This document shows, in pieces, positions 37,004 through 45,742 of a stretch of 64,000 bases of DNA. The stretch comes from Betaproteobacteria bacterium (lineage in GTDB: Bacteria > Pseudomonadota > Gammaproteobacteria > Burkholderiales > JACQAP01). Under the pieces are notes generated by a model, which did no database searches, was not told the origin of the DNA, and saw only the letters and a list, made by a program, of their open reading frames with translations. Location: positions 92,418-156,417 of the forward strand of contig JACQAP010000026.1 in the NCBI GenBank assembly GCA_016194905.1, given 5' to 3'. Position 1 is the stretch's first letter, and the number at the start of each line of letters is the position of its first letter. Position numbers and translations under genes: made by a program.

Positions 37004-37426
37004 ATGCTCGTCGCCCGGCGCAATAACTCTCTCTCCTCGGGGAGCAGGTTCCTCGTTTTGGCTTCCCTTGCGCTGGTCGTTGTTGCGATTTCCGTGGGAT
37101 TTGCGTTCAACGGTGCATGGCTGGTTCTGCCTTTCGGCGGACTGGATCTTCTAGTGGTGGTTTTCGCAATCCGAAATGTGGAACGCCATGCCGGCGACTA
37201 CGAGTGCATGATCGTCCGTGGCGATCAGGTCGTGATTGAGCGTTGGGACAGGGGAAGCTTCAGCAGATTCGAACTCAATCGCACTTGGCGCAGGTGGTTT
37301 TCAGGGAGCCCCGGGGCGTGGAAAGCGGCAGGTTGGTATTGCGGTCCCCTGAAACGAAGTGGAGCTCGGCATCCATCTAGCCGACGGGCAGCGCGCCGCC
37401 TGAAAGAACACTTAAAAATCCGTTAA
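37004..37426 (+). CDS. DUF2244 membrane protein (3' part scrambled by three one-base losses)
   Basis: A small membrane protein of the DUF2244 family, commonly placed just before the coxB-coxA operon. RRNNSLSS at the N-terminus, two helices (about 17-38 and 42-62, with GAWLVLPFGGLDLL) and RHAGDYECMIV identify it. From about 37287 the reading frame no longer matches the family: the expected strand residues (ending RLVLRS) appear in another frame, NEVELGIHLADGQRAA in a third, and LKEHLKIR returns to the first. Three single-base losses, each in a run of the same base, explain this and leave the frame open. Either the gene is damaged or the assembly is wrong here. Confidence 0.8.
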   Translation: MLVARRNNSLSSGSRFLVLASLALVVVAISVGFAFNGAWLVLPFGGLDLLVVVFAIRNVERHAGDYECMIVRGDQVVIERWDRGSFSRFELNRTWRRWFSGSPGAWKAAGWYCGPLKRSGARHPSSRRAARRLKEHLKIR

Positions 37427-37451
37427 TACAAGGCACTCGTTTGGGGGAAGT

Positions 37452-38546
37452 ATGATCAAGACGTTGTTTCAGAAAATTGGCGCAGGTGCGTTGACGGTGC
37501 TGGTCCCGGGCCTGGTCTGGGCGCAGGACAAAGCCAAATGGAATCTGCAGGAGCCGCACACATCGGTAGCCCGCGAGATGTACGATCTCCACACCGTCGT
37601 CCTGATCATCTGTCTGATCATCTTCGTCGGCGTGTTCGGGGTGATGTTCTACTCTGTGATCAAGCACCGCAAGTCGGCAGGCCATAAAGCAGCGCACTTC
37701 CACGAAAACACCACTGTCGAGATTCTCTGGACCGTCATCCCGTTCTTCATCCTGATCGGCATGGCGTGGCCCGCTACCAAAAGCGTTCTGGCGATGCGCG
37801 ACACATCCTCGCCCGACATGACGATCAAGATCACCGGTTATCAGTGGAAATGGGGATATGAGTATTTGAAGGGAGAGGGCGAACTTTCCGGTGTTGCAGA
37901 CGGCGTTCAACTCTACAGCGTTCTAGCTACGCCGCATGACCAGATCTACGGCAATGCGCCGAAAGGCGAACACTATCTGCTGGAAGTGGACAACCCGCTT
38001 GTAGTGCCGGTAGGCAAGAAGGTGCGCGTGCTGATCACCGCCAACGACGTGCTGCACGCGTGGTATGTACCGGCCTTTGGCGTAAAGCAGGATGCCGTGC
38101 CCGGCTTCATTCGCGATACGTGGTTCAAGGTGGACAAACCCGGCACCTATCGCGGTCAGTGCGCCGAGCTCTGCGGCAAAGAGCATGGTTTCATGCCCAT
38201 CGTCGTGGAGGCGGTGAGCGCGAAAGACTTCGCCGACTGGGCAGGCAAGCACAAGACGGCAGCGGCACCGAATGCTGCGTCAGCCGCCGCCGCTGCCGCA
38301 GGCGGCGGTGACGGCAAAGGTACATACGACAAAACCTGTTCGGTTTGCCACGCTGCTGGCGTGGCCGGTGCGCCGAAATTCGGCGACAAGGCAGCATGGG
38401 CGCCGCGTATCGCCACCGGTGCGGACGCGCTGCATAACAGCGCGCTGAAAGGCAAGAACGCAATGCCCCCGAAGGGCGGCATGGTCACCCTGCCTGACGG
38501 CGACGTGGTGGCCGCGGTGGATTACATGGTGAAAGCAGCCAGGTAG
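37452..38546 (+). CDS. coxB: Cytochrome c oxidase subunit II with C-terminal cytochrome c domain (main aa3 operon)
   Basis: A 364-residue subunit: signal peptide (1-24, ending VWA), two helices (about 46-68 and 87-106), a CuA domain with YQWKWGYEY, histidine in DVLHAWYVPAFG and the site CAELCGKEHGFM, an Ala/Gly-rich linker and a cytochrome c domain with CSVCH and a methionine in NAMPPKGG. It accepts electrons from a soluble cytochrome and passes them to subunit I. First gene of the main cox operon, 59 bases before coxA. GGGGAAG precedes ATG 37452. Confidence 0.96.
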   Translation: MIKTLFQKIGAGALTVLVPGLVWAQDKAKWNLQEPHTSVAREMYDLHTVVLIICLIIFVGVFGVMFYSVIKHRKSAGHKAAHFHENTTVEILWTVIPFFILIGMAWPATKSVLAMRDTSSPDMTIKITGYQWKWGYEYLKGEGELSGVADGVQLYSVLATPHDQIYGNAPKGEHYLLEVDNPLVVPVGKKVRVLITANDVLHAWYVPAFGVKQDAVPGFIRDTWFKVDKPGTYRGQCAELCGKEHGFMPIVVEAVSAKDFADWAGKHKTAAAPNAASAAAAAAGGGDGKGTYDKTCSVCHAAGVAGAPKFGDKAAWAPRIATGADALHNSALKGKNAMPPKGGMVTLPDGDVVAAVDYMVKAAR

Positions 38547-38605
38547 TCGCCTATCCGATCCGTTTTTACGCAAAGAAATTCGCAGGCTATCGAGGAGAAA
38601 CAACC

Positions 38606-40195
38606 ATGAGCGCAGTCATCGGCCACGATCACGACCACGCACACGGGCATGATCATTATCCCGGCGGCATCATGCGCTGGGTCAAGACCACGAATCACAA
38701 GGACATCGGCACGATGTACCTGTGGTTCAGCTTCATCATGTTCCTGACCGGCGGCTTCATGGCGATGGTCATTCGGGCAGAATTGTTCATGCCGGGCATG
38801 CAGGTAGTGAACCCCGAAGTGTTCAACCAGATGACCACGTTGCACGGTCTGATCATGGTTTTCGGCGCGATCATGCCGGCCTTCGTCGGCTTCGCGAACT
38901 GGCTGATCCCGATGCAGATCGGTGCACCCGACATGGCTTTCCCGCGCATGAACAACTGGAGCTTCTGGTTGCTGCCGCCGGCTGCGCTGCTGCTGATCCT
39001 TTCGCTGTTCGTTCCCGGCGGTGCGCCCGGAGTGGGTTGGACCCTTTATGCCCCGCTCTCCGTCCAGCAGGGCATGGGGATGGACCTGACGATTTTCGCC
39101 ATCCACATTCTCGGCATGTCCTCGATCATGGGCTCGATCAACATTATCACCACCGTCCTCAACCTGAGGGCGCCGGGAATGACGTTGATGAAGATGCCGT
39201 TATTCGTGTGGACCTGGCTGATCACGGCTTACCTGTTGATCGCAGTGATGCCGGTGCTGGCCGGCGCGGTAACCATGACCCTGACCGATCGCCATTTCGG
39301 CACTCACTTCTTCAACGCGTCCGGTGGCGGCGACCCGGTTCTGTTCCAGCACATCTTCTGGTTCTTCGGTCATCCTGAGGTCTACATCATCGCGATTCCG
39401 GCTTTCGGCGTGGTTTCGCAGGTCATCCCGGCGTTCTCGCGCAAGCCGCTGTTCGGCTATACCTCGATGGTATACGCCCTTGCTTCGATTGCGATCCTGT
39501 CCTTCCTGGTGTGGGCGCATCATATGTACACCACCGGACTGCCGATGACCGGCCAGCTCTACTACATGTACGCGACCATGCTGATCGCAGTACCGACCGG
39601 GGTGAAGGTGTTCAACTGGGTGGCGACCATGTGGAAGGGTTCGTTGAGCTTCGAAACGCCGATGCTGTTCTCGATGGGCTTTCTGTTCCTGTTCACGCTG
39701 GGCGGTTTCAGCGGACTGGTCCTGTCCATCGTCCCGGTCGACATTCAGTTGCACGATACTTATTACGTTGTCGCCCACTTCCATTACGTGATGGTGGCGG
39801 GCGCACTGTTTTCGGCTTTCGCCGGTGTGTATTTCTGGTTGCCGAAATGGACCGGGCACATGTATGACGAGACGCTCGGCAAGTGGCACTTCTGGCTGTC
39901 GATGATCTTCTTCAACATGATCTTCTTCGTGCAGCACTTCCTCGGCCTGGCGGGCATGCCGCGCCGGATCCCGGATTATGCGCCGCAGTTCACCGATTTC
40001 AACATGATCTCGTCGATCGGCGCATTCGGCTTCGGTCTGGCGCAATTGCTGTTCCTGTACGTGGTGGTGAAATGCATACGCAGCGGCGAAAAGGCACCGC
40101 AGAAACCGTGGGAAGGTGCGGATTCGCTGGAGTGGACCCATCTGCCGACGCCGGCTCCATACCACAGTTTTGAGACGCCGCCGACGGTAAAGTGA
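38606..40195 (+). CDS. coxA: Cytochrome c oxidase subunit I (main aa3 operon)
   Basis: A 529-residue A1-family oxygen reductase subunit with 12 helices. Heme a ligand in TLHGLIMVFG, CuB/tyrosine/glutamate in WFFGHPEVYI, CuB histidines in WAHHMYTTG, heme ligands in VVAHFHYVMV. The N-terminus is histidine-rich (GHDHDHAHGHDH), a frequent trait of betaproteobacterial CoxA. GAGGAGAAA lies upstream of ATG 38606. Followed by a 37-residue assembly peptide and ctaG. Confidence 0.97.
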   Translation: MSAVIGHDHDHAHGHDHYPGGIMRWVKTTNHKDIGTMYLWFSFIMFLTGGFMAMVIRAELFMPGMQVVNPEVFNQMTTLHGLIMVFGAIMPAFVGFANWLIPMQIGAPDMAFPRMNNWSFWLLPPAALLLILSLFVPGGAPGVGWTLYAPLSVQQGMGMDLTIFAIHILGMSSIMGSINIITTVLNLRAPGMTLMKMPLFVWTWLITAYLLIAVMPVLAGAVTMTLTDRHFGTHFFNASGGGDPVLFQHIFWFFGHPEVYIIAIPAFGVVSQVIPAFSRKPLFGYTSMVYALASIAILSFLVWAHHMYTTGLPMTGQLYYMYATMLIAVPTGVKVFNWVATMWKGSLSFETPMLFSMGFLFLFTLGGFSGLVLSIVPVDIQLHDTYYVVAHFHYVMVAGALFSAFAGVYFWLPKWTGHMYDETLGKWHFWLSMIFFNMIFFVQHFLGLAGMPRRIPDYAPQFTDFNMISSIGAFGFGLAQLLFLYVVVKCIRSGEKAPQKPWEGADSLEWTHLPTPAPYHSFETPPTVK

Positions 40196-40229
40196 TCTAT
40201 GGACGGCATGCCGGCCATGTTTTTGAGCC

Positions 40230-40343
40230 ATGGATGAACTGCAGGCGAGGCGGCTGAAGGCCCGGAACCTCAGGACGGGGCTGATCCTGTTATCCGTGGC
40301 GCTGGCTTTTTTTGTGGGGATTATTTTGCATCGCGGGTCATGA
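40230..40343 (+). CDS. Cytochrome oxidase small assembly protein
   Basis: A 37-residue single-span peptide, MDELQARRLKARNLRTGL then a hydrophobic helix ILLSVALAFFVGIIL and HRGS. It sits between coxA and ctaG, as small CtaG-adjacent peptides do in betaproteobacteria, and its TGA overlaps the ctaG start. Size, charge pattern and position support the call; its molecular role is not established, probably in copper insertion with CtaG. Confidence 0.8.
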   Translation: MDELQARRLKARNLRTGLILLSVALAFFVGIILHRGS

Positions 40344-40903
40344 GCAGGATAGACGCGAATCGCGTGATCCTGGTCAAGTTGCTGGTCGTGACCATGGGAA
40401 TGTTCGGCTTCGGGTATGCGCTGGTGCCGCTGTACAAGAAGATCTGCGAAGTCACCGGCATTTATGAGGTCGAAAAAGCGAACGCACCGCTGGCGAATAC
40501 ACAGATCGACACCGGCCGTCTGGTGACACTGGAGTTCGATGCCAATGTGCGCGGCGATCTGCCTTGGAAGTTCCGGCCGATGCAGGTGAGCCTGAAAGTG
40601 CATCCCGGGCAGTTGGTGCAGGTCATGTACGAAGTGCGCAATGCGTCGAATCATCCGATTACCGGACAGGCGATCCCGAGCTATGGACCGCAGATTGCAG
40701 GGCAGTATTTCCGCAAACTGGATTGCTTCTGCTTCGCGAAGCAGAATTTTGCGCCGGGAGAAGTGCGGCGCATGCCGGTGGTGTTCGTGATCGAGCCCGG
40801 GCTGCCGAAGGATGTGACGACGGTTACGCTCTCCTACACCTTCTTCAATGTCGAAGGGGCGGCGCCAAGCGCGGCTACAACGAAAAATGGCAAAGCCGGC
40901 TGA
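40340..40903 (+). CDS. ctaG: Cytochrome c oxidase assembly protein CtaG (Cox11)
   Basis: A 187-residue copper chaperone for the CuB centre in subunit I. One N-terminal membrane anchor (about 10-28), then PLYKKICEVTG, a beta-sandwich domain and the copper-binding CFCF motif (KLDCFCFAKQ). VTLSYTFFNVEG closes the family region. The start overlaps the preceding small gene, and the following DUF2970 gene begins within its last codons, so the operon is tightly packed. Confidence 0.96.
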   Translation: MSRIDANRVILVKLLVVTMGMFGFGYALVPLYKKICEVTGIYEVEKANAPLANTQIDTGRLVTLEFDANVRGDLPWKFRPMQVSLKVHPGQLVQVMYEVRNASNHPITGQAIPSYGPQIAGQYFRKLDCFCFAKQNFAPGEVRRMPVVFVIEPGLPKDVTTVTLSYTFFNVEGAAPSAATTKNGKAG

Positions 40904-41111
40904 TCCGGTTGAAATGCAGCCAGTGCCGAAATCGTCGCCGCTGCGCGTGTTGAGAACCGTGTTCTGGTCGTTTTTTGGGGTGCGCAGGCGCACCGACAAT
41001 CAAGACGATTTTGCCGGCATTACGCCGGTACAGATAATCGTCGCGGGAGTGATCGGCGCGGTAATATTCGTCACCACGCTGATCATGCTGGTCAGGTTCA
41101 TTGTAAGGTGA
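40887..41111 (+). CDS. DUF2970 small membrane protein
   Basis: A 74-residue protein with a soluble N-terminus, the conserved RTVFWSFFGVRRR segment and one hydrophobic helix (about 48-70). DUF2970 genes lie between ctaG and coxC in many betaproteobacterial cox operons; the function is unknown, but the position suggests oxidase assembly or stability. ATG 40887 overlaps the end of ctaG by 17 bases. Confidence 0.88.
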   Translation: MAKPADPVEMQPVPKSSPLRVLRTVFWSFFGVRRRTDNQDDFAGITPVQIIVAGVIGAVIFVTTLIMLVRFIVR

Positions 41112-41166
41112 CTTTACGATAGAAATGAACCACGGAACAATGGCGATACTTGGGGAGAATCGATAA

Positions 41167-42018
41167 ATGCTTAGCCAATCTACACGCTATTACCTGCCGG
41201 AACCGTCGCACTGGCCGGTCGTTGGCTCCTGCGCGTTGTTCCTGCTGACATTCGGCGGCGTGCTGTGGATGAACGAGGTCGGAGCGGGTCCGTGGGTCGT
41301 TATCGCCGGCATGGTGGTCATGATCTACATGATGTTCGGCTGGTTCGGCACCGTGATCCGCGAAAGCGAGGGGGGCAAGTTCAACAAGCAGGTGGACCTC
41401 TCCTTCCGCTGGGGCATGAGTTGGTTCATCTTTTCCGAGGTCATGTTCTTTGCCGCATTCTTCGGCGCCCTGTTCTACATGCGCGTGCTGGCCGTTCCGG
41501 GACTCGCCAGCAGCGACACCATGGAGCAGATCTGGCCCGGTTTCGCCGCTCACTGGCCCATATCGGGCCCTGGCATCGAAGAAACCTTCACGCCGATGGG
41601 TGCATGGGGCATTCCTGCGCTCAATACGCTGATCCTGCTCTCTTCCGGCGTAACGGTGACCTGGGCGCACTGGGCACTCAAAAAGAACAATCGCACGCAG
41701 TTGATCGCAGGGCTGGTCGCCACGGTGGCGCTCGGTACCCTGTTCCTGACCCTGCAGGCCTATGAATATGTGCATGCCTATCACGAACTGAACCTGACGC
41801 TGGGAATGGGGGCGTACGGCGCCACTTTCTTCATGCTGACCGGATTCCACGGTTTTCACGTGACGGTCGGAACGATCATGCTGATCGTTATCCTCGTTCG
41901 ATCCCTCGCCGGCCATTTCACCGCCGAACATCATTTCGCGTTCGAAGGGGTATCCTGGTACTGGCACTTCGTGGACGTGGTCTGGTTGCTGCTGTTCGTG
42001 CTCGTATACTGGCTCTGA
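41167..42018 (+). CDS. coxC: Cytochrome c oxidase subunit III
   Basis: A 283-residue subunit III with seven helices. RWGMSWFIFSEVMFFAAFFGALFY, the LTGFHGFHVTVGTIML block and the closing YWHFVDVVWLLLFVLVYWL are typical. It does not take part in redox chemistry but supports subunit I turnover. GGGGAGAA is upstream of ATG 41167. A strong terminator follows 70 bases after the stop, ending the first transcription unit of the main oxidase cluster. Confidence 0.97.
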   Translation: MLSQSTRYYLPEPSHWPVVGSCALFLLTFGGVLWMNEVGAGPWVVIAGMVVMIYMMFGWFGTVIRESEGGKFNKQVDLSFRWGMSWFIFSEVMFFAAFFGALFYMRVLAVPGLASSDTMEQIWPGFAAHWPISGPGIEETFTPMGAWGIPALNTLILLSSGVTVTWAHWALKKNNRTQLIAGLVATVALGTLFLTLQAYEYVHAYHELNLTLGMGAYGATFFMLTGFHGFHVTVGTIMLIVILVRSLAGHFTAEHHFAFEGVSWYWHFVDVVWLLLFVLVYWL

Positions 42019-42086
42019 CGGCAAGAAGATAAGAGCATAAGAAGAACAACAGAGGAGGGCTCCCGCGCAATTGGCGGGGAACTAGG

Positions 42087-42113
42087 GCCGCACGGAAGTG
42101 CGGCTGTTTTTTT
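42087..42113 (+). terminator. Rho-independent terminator after coxC
   Basis: A perfect 7-bp stem GCCGCAC / GTGCGGC with a GGAA loop (42087-42104) is followed by TGTTTTTTT. It ends the coxB-coxA-ctaG-coxC transcript, just before the convergent DUF2909 gene stop. Confidence 0.9.
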
Positions 42114-42311
42114 CTAGAGGCCGGACTTGGGGATAATGCCGAAGTAATGACCGAGCATCAGAAGCAGAAACAGGGTGACGGAAAGGGCAACGCGCACCGT
42201 CAGCGCCTTGACGGTGCGGTCGGATTTTCCCTTGTCGCGGATCAGATAGAACATCGCCGAGCCGAGACTCATGACAATGATGACGAGAAAGGCGATGACG
42301 ACGAATCTCAT
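42114..42311 (-). CDS. Twin-transmembrane protein, DUF2909 family
   Basis: A 65-residue protein with two hydrophobic helices (about 3-22 and 40-58) joined by a basic loop (RDKGKSDRTVKAL). This minus-strand gene between coxC and the SURF1 gene is conserved in betaproteobacterial cox clusters. Function unknown; a role in oxidase assembly is inferred from its constant position. It diverges from the SURF1 gene across about 60 bases. Confidence 0.85.
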   Translation of the reverse strand: MRFVVIAFLVIIVMSLGSAMFYLIRDKGKSDRTVKALTVRVALSVTLFLLLMLGHYFGIIPKSGL

Positions 42312-42370
42312 GGCGGATGAAGAATGGAAAACTGCATTGCAGTGTAAAGGATAAGGCGGGCCGCTTCCAT

Positions 42371-43135
42371 ATGCGACCGGATACTATGCGTGCGAGTTTC
42401 CCGCGGCGACGGCCGCGTTGGTTGCCTCCGTTGGCGACGGTTTTCGGTATTGTATTGACTGCGGTGGCAGGAAACTGGCAGTTCGATCGGGCGCACGAAA
42501 AAGAACGCCTCCAGCAGGCCTACGACCGTGGCGTGTCCGATGCGCCCATTCGCTTGACGGCTGCGCTCGCCAGCGTAGAAGATCTACGCATGAGGCGGGT
42601 CGAGGTTGAAGGCGAATTTGTGCCGAACGGCATGGCGCTGCTCGACAACAAGACGCGCAACGGCGCGGCCGGCTACGAAGTCGTCATGCCGCTGAAAATC
42701 GGCGGATCTTCGATGCATGTGCTCATCAATCGCGGCTGGATAGCTGCGGGTCCCGAGCGCTCCCGGCTGCCTGTCTTCAGTACGCCTGGATACGTCGTCA
42801 AGGTGACTGGCATGGCGTCCGTACCCGGGCGATTTCTCGAGCTTGCGAAGGTCGAAGACAGCGGCCCGGTATGGCAGAACCTGACGGTCGAGCGTTACGT
42901 CGCCCGCACCGGCCTTCAGGTTCAGCCGATTGTGGTGCAGCAGCAGAATGATCTGAACGACGGGCTGTTGCGCGCGTGGGAGCGCCCGGATTTCGGCGTC
43001 GCTACGCACTATGGTTACGCGGTGCAATGGTTTTCTTTTTGCGGCCTGATTATTTTTCTTTACGTATTTTTTCATGTCAAATCTTCCCGATCGGAAAAAA
43101 ACCAGGAGGATGCTCCTCCTCCTGGGAGCGGTTAG
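42371..43135 (+). CDS. SURF1 family cytochrome oxidase assembly protein
   Basis: A 254-residue protein with two membrane helices (about 20-36 and 220-238) around a periplasmic domain. GNWQFDRAHEKERLQQAY after the first helix, LLDNKTRNGAAGYEVVMPL, LINRGWIAAG and HYGYAVQWFSF are the SURF1 family blocks. SURF1 proteins help place heme a in subunit I. ATG 42371 is chosen; ATG 42386 would serve equally well. It overlaps the next gene by about 60 bases. Confidence 0.92.
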   Translation: MRPDTMRASFPRRRPRWLPPLATVFGIVLTAVAGNWQFDRAHEKERLQQAYDRGVSDAPIRLTAALASVEDLRMRRVEVEGEFVPNGMALLDNKTRNGAAGYEVVMPLKIGGSSMHVLINRGWIAAGPERSRLPVFSTPGYVVKVTGMASVPGRFLELAKVEDSGPVWQNLTVERYVARTGLQVQPIVVQQQNDLNDGLLRAWERPDFGVATHYGYAVQWFSFCGLIIFLYVFFHVKSSRSEKNQEDAPPPGSG

Positions 43136-43667
43136 CCTGGCGCCATTCGTCGGCTCGCTGCTGTTTTACTATTTCTGGAAACCGCAGACTTTCACCAACT
43201 ACGGTGAACTTATTGCGGTCGCACCATTGACCGGAGTAACCATCCCCGCAAGGGATAACAAGCCATTTCGCTTCGATGACTTGCGCGGCAATTGGATATT
43301 CCTGATGGCAGACTCCGGCAACTGCGACGACTATTGCCAATCGAAGTTATACGTCATGCGCCAGATCCGGCTCACGCAGGGCAAGGACCAGGAACGCATC
43401 GAACGCGTCTGGCTGATTCCGGACGGCGAGCGGCCGCCACCGGCCATCGAAGCCGAGTATCAGGGTACGCGCACCATCCTGCCTGCCACTGACGATTTTC
43501 GCGCGCGCTTGCCGGCCTCCGGTTCGCCGCGCGACCACATTTACGTCATCGACCCGTTCGGCAATCTTATGATGCGTTTTCCCCGCAACGTCGATCCGCA
43601 ACGGATGAAAAAAGACGTCAACAAACTGATGAAGATTTCCGGCGGCTGGATTCAGACCGGAAAGTAG
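43074..43667 (+). CDS. Thioredoxin-fold membrane protein of cox cluster (SCO-like, divergent)
   Basis: A 197-residue protein with an N-terminal anchor (about 13-33) and a periplasmic thioredoxin-like domain with the motif SGNCDDYCQSKL, a CxxxC site like that of SCO proteins but in an otherwise distinct sequence. DHIYVIDPFGNLMMRFP supplies the later strand; the SCO-type distal histidine may be in RDHIYVI. Genes of this kind lie between SURF1 and ctaA in many betaproteobacteria. Likely role: copper or thiol handling in oxidase assembly. Confidence 0.8.
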   Translation: MSNLPDRKKTRRMLLLLGAVSLAPFVGSLLFYYFWKPQTFTNYGELIAVAPLTGVTIPARDNKPFRFDDLRGNWIFLMADSGNCDDYCQSKLYVMRQIRLTQGKDQERIERVWLIPDGERPPPAIEAEYQGTRTILPATDDFRARLPASGSPRDHIYVIDPFGNLMMRFPRNVDPQRMKKDVNKLMKISGGWIQTGK

Positions 43668-43680
43668 CGCAGGGTAAACG

Positions 43681-44793
43681 ATGAGCAATCCTGCGATCTG
43701 GCAATTCTCGTTGGACGCCTTGCACGCGGCGGCGTGGGGCGGTTCGCTGCTCGTCGCACTGATTGTGTTCTCACGCTTGGTGACGCTGCGTACGCTGGCT
43801 GTCGCCACTCTGCTCGCGACTCTGGCGCTGGTGATGCTAGGGGCCTATGTGCGCCTGACCAATGCCGGTCTCGGCTGTCCGGACTGGCCAGGGTGCTACG
43901 GAAAGCTTTCACCCAACCACGCCGCGGAGCAGATCCAGGCTATGGAAGTGGCGACACCTGACGGCCCCGTGTCGTTGCCGAAAGCGTGGCGCGAGATGGT
44001 CCATCGGTATTTCGCGTCTTTTGTCGGTGTAATGATTCTGGCAATTGCTATACGGGCGCTGAACGCTCGTCGCAAACGGACAGCGGCTCCGGACGATCCC
44101 GCGTGCAAATTCGGTTTGCCACTAGCGCTCGTGGTCGTCGTCGTGGTGCAGGGTCTGTTCGGAAAATGGACGGTGACGCTGCTGCTGAAGCCGGTAATCG
44201 TTACGCTGCACCTGCTTGGCGGCATGACGTTGGTTGCTTTGCTGGCCTGGCTGTCCGCGCGCCATCTGCAACTGACGGGCGGCCAACCTTCCGCTCTGCG
44301 CAGCATCCGTCAGTGGGCAGCGATCGGACTGATCGTTCTCGGAATACAGATCGCACTGGGTGGTTGGGTCAGCACGAACTATGCTGCCCTGGCCTGCGTG
44401 GATTTTCCGACCTGCCATGGAACCTGGAAGCCGACCACTGATTTCGCTCATGGGTTCCATTTTTTGCGTGAGCTGGGCATGACGGCCGACGGCGAGCCGT
44501 TGTCCAACGATGCGTTGAATGCAATTCACTGGGCCCATCGCATCGGTGCGCTGGTGAGCTTCCTCATCTTGGCGTATGTCGCTCATCGTGCGATGCGACT
44601 GCCGGCGTTGCGCAAATTGAGCGGCGTGGTGCTAGCGCTTCTATTCGTACAAGTAACGCTGGGAATAGCCAATGTTCTGGGCGGTCTGCCGCTGCCGGTT
44701 GCTGTCGCGCATAACGGCGTCGCCGCGCTGTTACTCGCTGCGCTGGTAATGCTAAACTTCGCCACTCGTTCGCCATCCCCGTTCGGCCGGTAA
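43681..44793 (+). CDS. ctaA: Heme A synthase (COX15/CtaA family)
   Basis: A 370-residue polytopic membrane enzyme that oxidises heme O to heme A for the aa3 oxidase. RLTNAGLGCPDWPGCYGKL and the repeat unit ACVDFPTCHGTW give the two conserved cysteine pairs; heme-ligand histidines occur in EMVHRYFAS, LHLLGGMTL, AIHWAHRIGAL and AVAHNGVAA. Its stop is directly followed by the ctaB ATG. Confidence 0.96.
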   Translation: MSNPAIWQFSLDALHAAAWGGSLLVALIVFSRLVTLRTLAVATLLATLALVMLGAYVRLTNAGLGCPDWPGCYGKLSPNHAAEQIQAMEVATPDGPVSLPKAWREMVHRYFASFVGVMILAIAIRALNARRKRTAAPDDPACKFGLPLALVVVVVVQGLFGKWTVTLLLKPVIVTLHLLGGMTLVALLAWLSARHLQLTGGQPSALRSIRQWAAIGLIVLGIQIALGGWVSTNYAALACVDFPTCHGTWKPTTDFAHGFHFLRELGMTADGEPLSNDALNAIHWAHRIGALVSFLILAYVAHRAMRLPALRKLSGVVLALLFVQVTLGIANVLGGLPLPVAVAHNGVAALLLAALVMLNFATRSPSPFGR

Positions 44794-45702
44794 ATGTCGG
44801 TTTCGCTTCCATCCAGAACTTACGTCTCGCGACTGCAACAATTCCTGCAGCTCACCAAGCCGCGCGTGGTTTCGCTGATTGTCTTTACCGCGGTAATCGG
44901 CATGTTTCTCGCGGTGCCAGGCGAGGAATTGTCGTCCCGCCATTTCTGGACGGCGGTTCTGTTTGCAACGTTGGGCATCGCGCTGGTTGCCGGCTCCGCC
45001 GCTGCCGTGAATTGCCTGGTGGAGCAGAAGATCGACGCCGTGATGGCGCGTACTCGTGCCAGGCCGCTGCCCATGGGTACAATCACCTCCCAGGAAACAG
45101 TGCTGTTTTCGGGAGCGGTCGGCGGTATGGGATTGACGCTACTCTATGTGCTGGTGAATCCGCTAACCATGTGGTTGACACTGGCAACGTTTGTTGGCTA
45201 TGCGGTGATCTACACGGTGTTGCTGAAGCCGCTCACCCCGCAGAACATCGTAATCGGCGGAGCCTCCGGCGCAATGCCACCGGTACTGGGCTGGGCGGCA
45301 GTCACTGGCGGAATTTCGCATGATGCGCTACTACTTTTCCTGATCATCTTCGCATGGACCCCACCACATTTCTGGGCGCTGGCGCTGTATCGCAAAAACG
45401 AATATGCGCGCGCCGGAATCCCGATGCTGCCGGTTACTCACGGCGATCGATTTACGCGCCTGCACGTCCTGTTGTACACCGTGATTCTGGTCGCGGTGAC
45501 GTTGCTGCCCTTTTCCACGCGCATGAGCGGACTGATTTACCTCGCCGCGGCGGCGGGGTTGGGGGGATTGTTCCTGATCTATGCAGTGCGCATTTGCCTG
45601 GCATACAGCGATGAATTGGCGAAGAAGACGTTCCGCTATTCGATCGTTTATCTTTCGCTGTTATTCGCCGCGCTTCTGGTCGATCATTACCTGCGGTTTT
45701 GA
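44794..45702 (+). CDS. ctaB: Protoheme IX farnesyltransferase (heme O synthase)
   Basis: A 302-residue UbiA-family membrane enzyme that adds a farnesyl group to heme B, the step before CtaA. It has the Asp-bearing [20 protein letters not shown] motif and the second motif [18 protein letters not shown], then [15 protein letters not shown]. It is complete, in contrast with the remnant at 28810. About nine helices. Adjacent to ctaA without spacing. Confidence 0.97.
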   Translation: MSVSLPSRTYVSRLQQFLQLTKPRVVSLIVFTAVIGMFLAVPGEELSSRHFWTAVLFATLGIALVAGSAAAVNCLVEQKIDAVMARTRARPLPMGTITSQETVLFSGAVGGMGLTLLYVLVNPLTMWLTLATFVGYAVIYTVLLKPLTPQNIVIGGASGAMPPVLGWAAVTGGISHDALLLFLIIFAWTPPHFWALALYRKNEYARAGIPMLPVTHGDRFTRLHVLLYTVILVAVTLLPFSTRMSGLIYLAAAAGLGGLFLIYAVRICLAYSDELAKKTFRYSIVYLSLLFAALLVDHYLRF

Positions 45703-45742
45703 GCGAACCGGAAATCCGGTCCTCTTTCAATTCACCGTTCCC

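Noticed and set aside
39200-40999. A 599-codon minus-strand frame opposite coxA and ctaG
   Set aside because: Antisense shadow of strongly conserved oxidase genes; rich in His and Arg with no hydrophobic or domain pattern.
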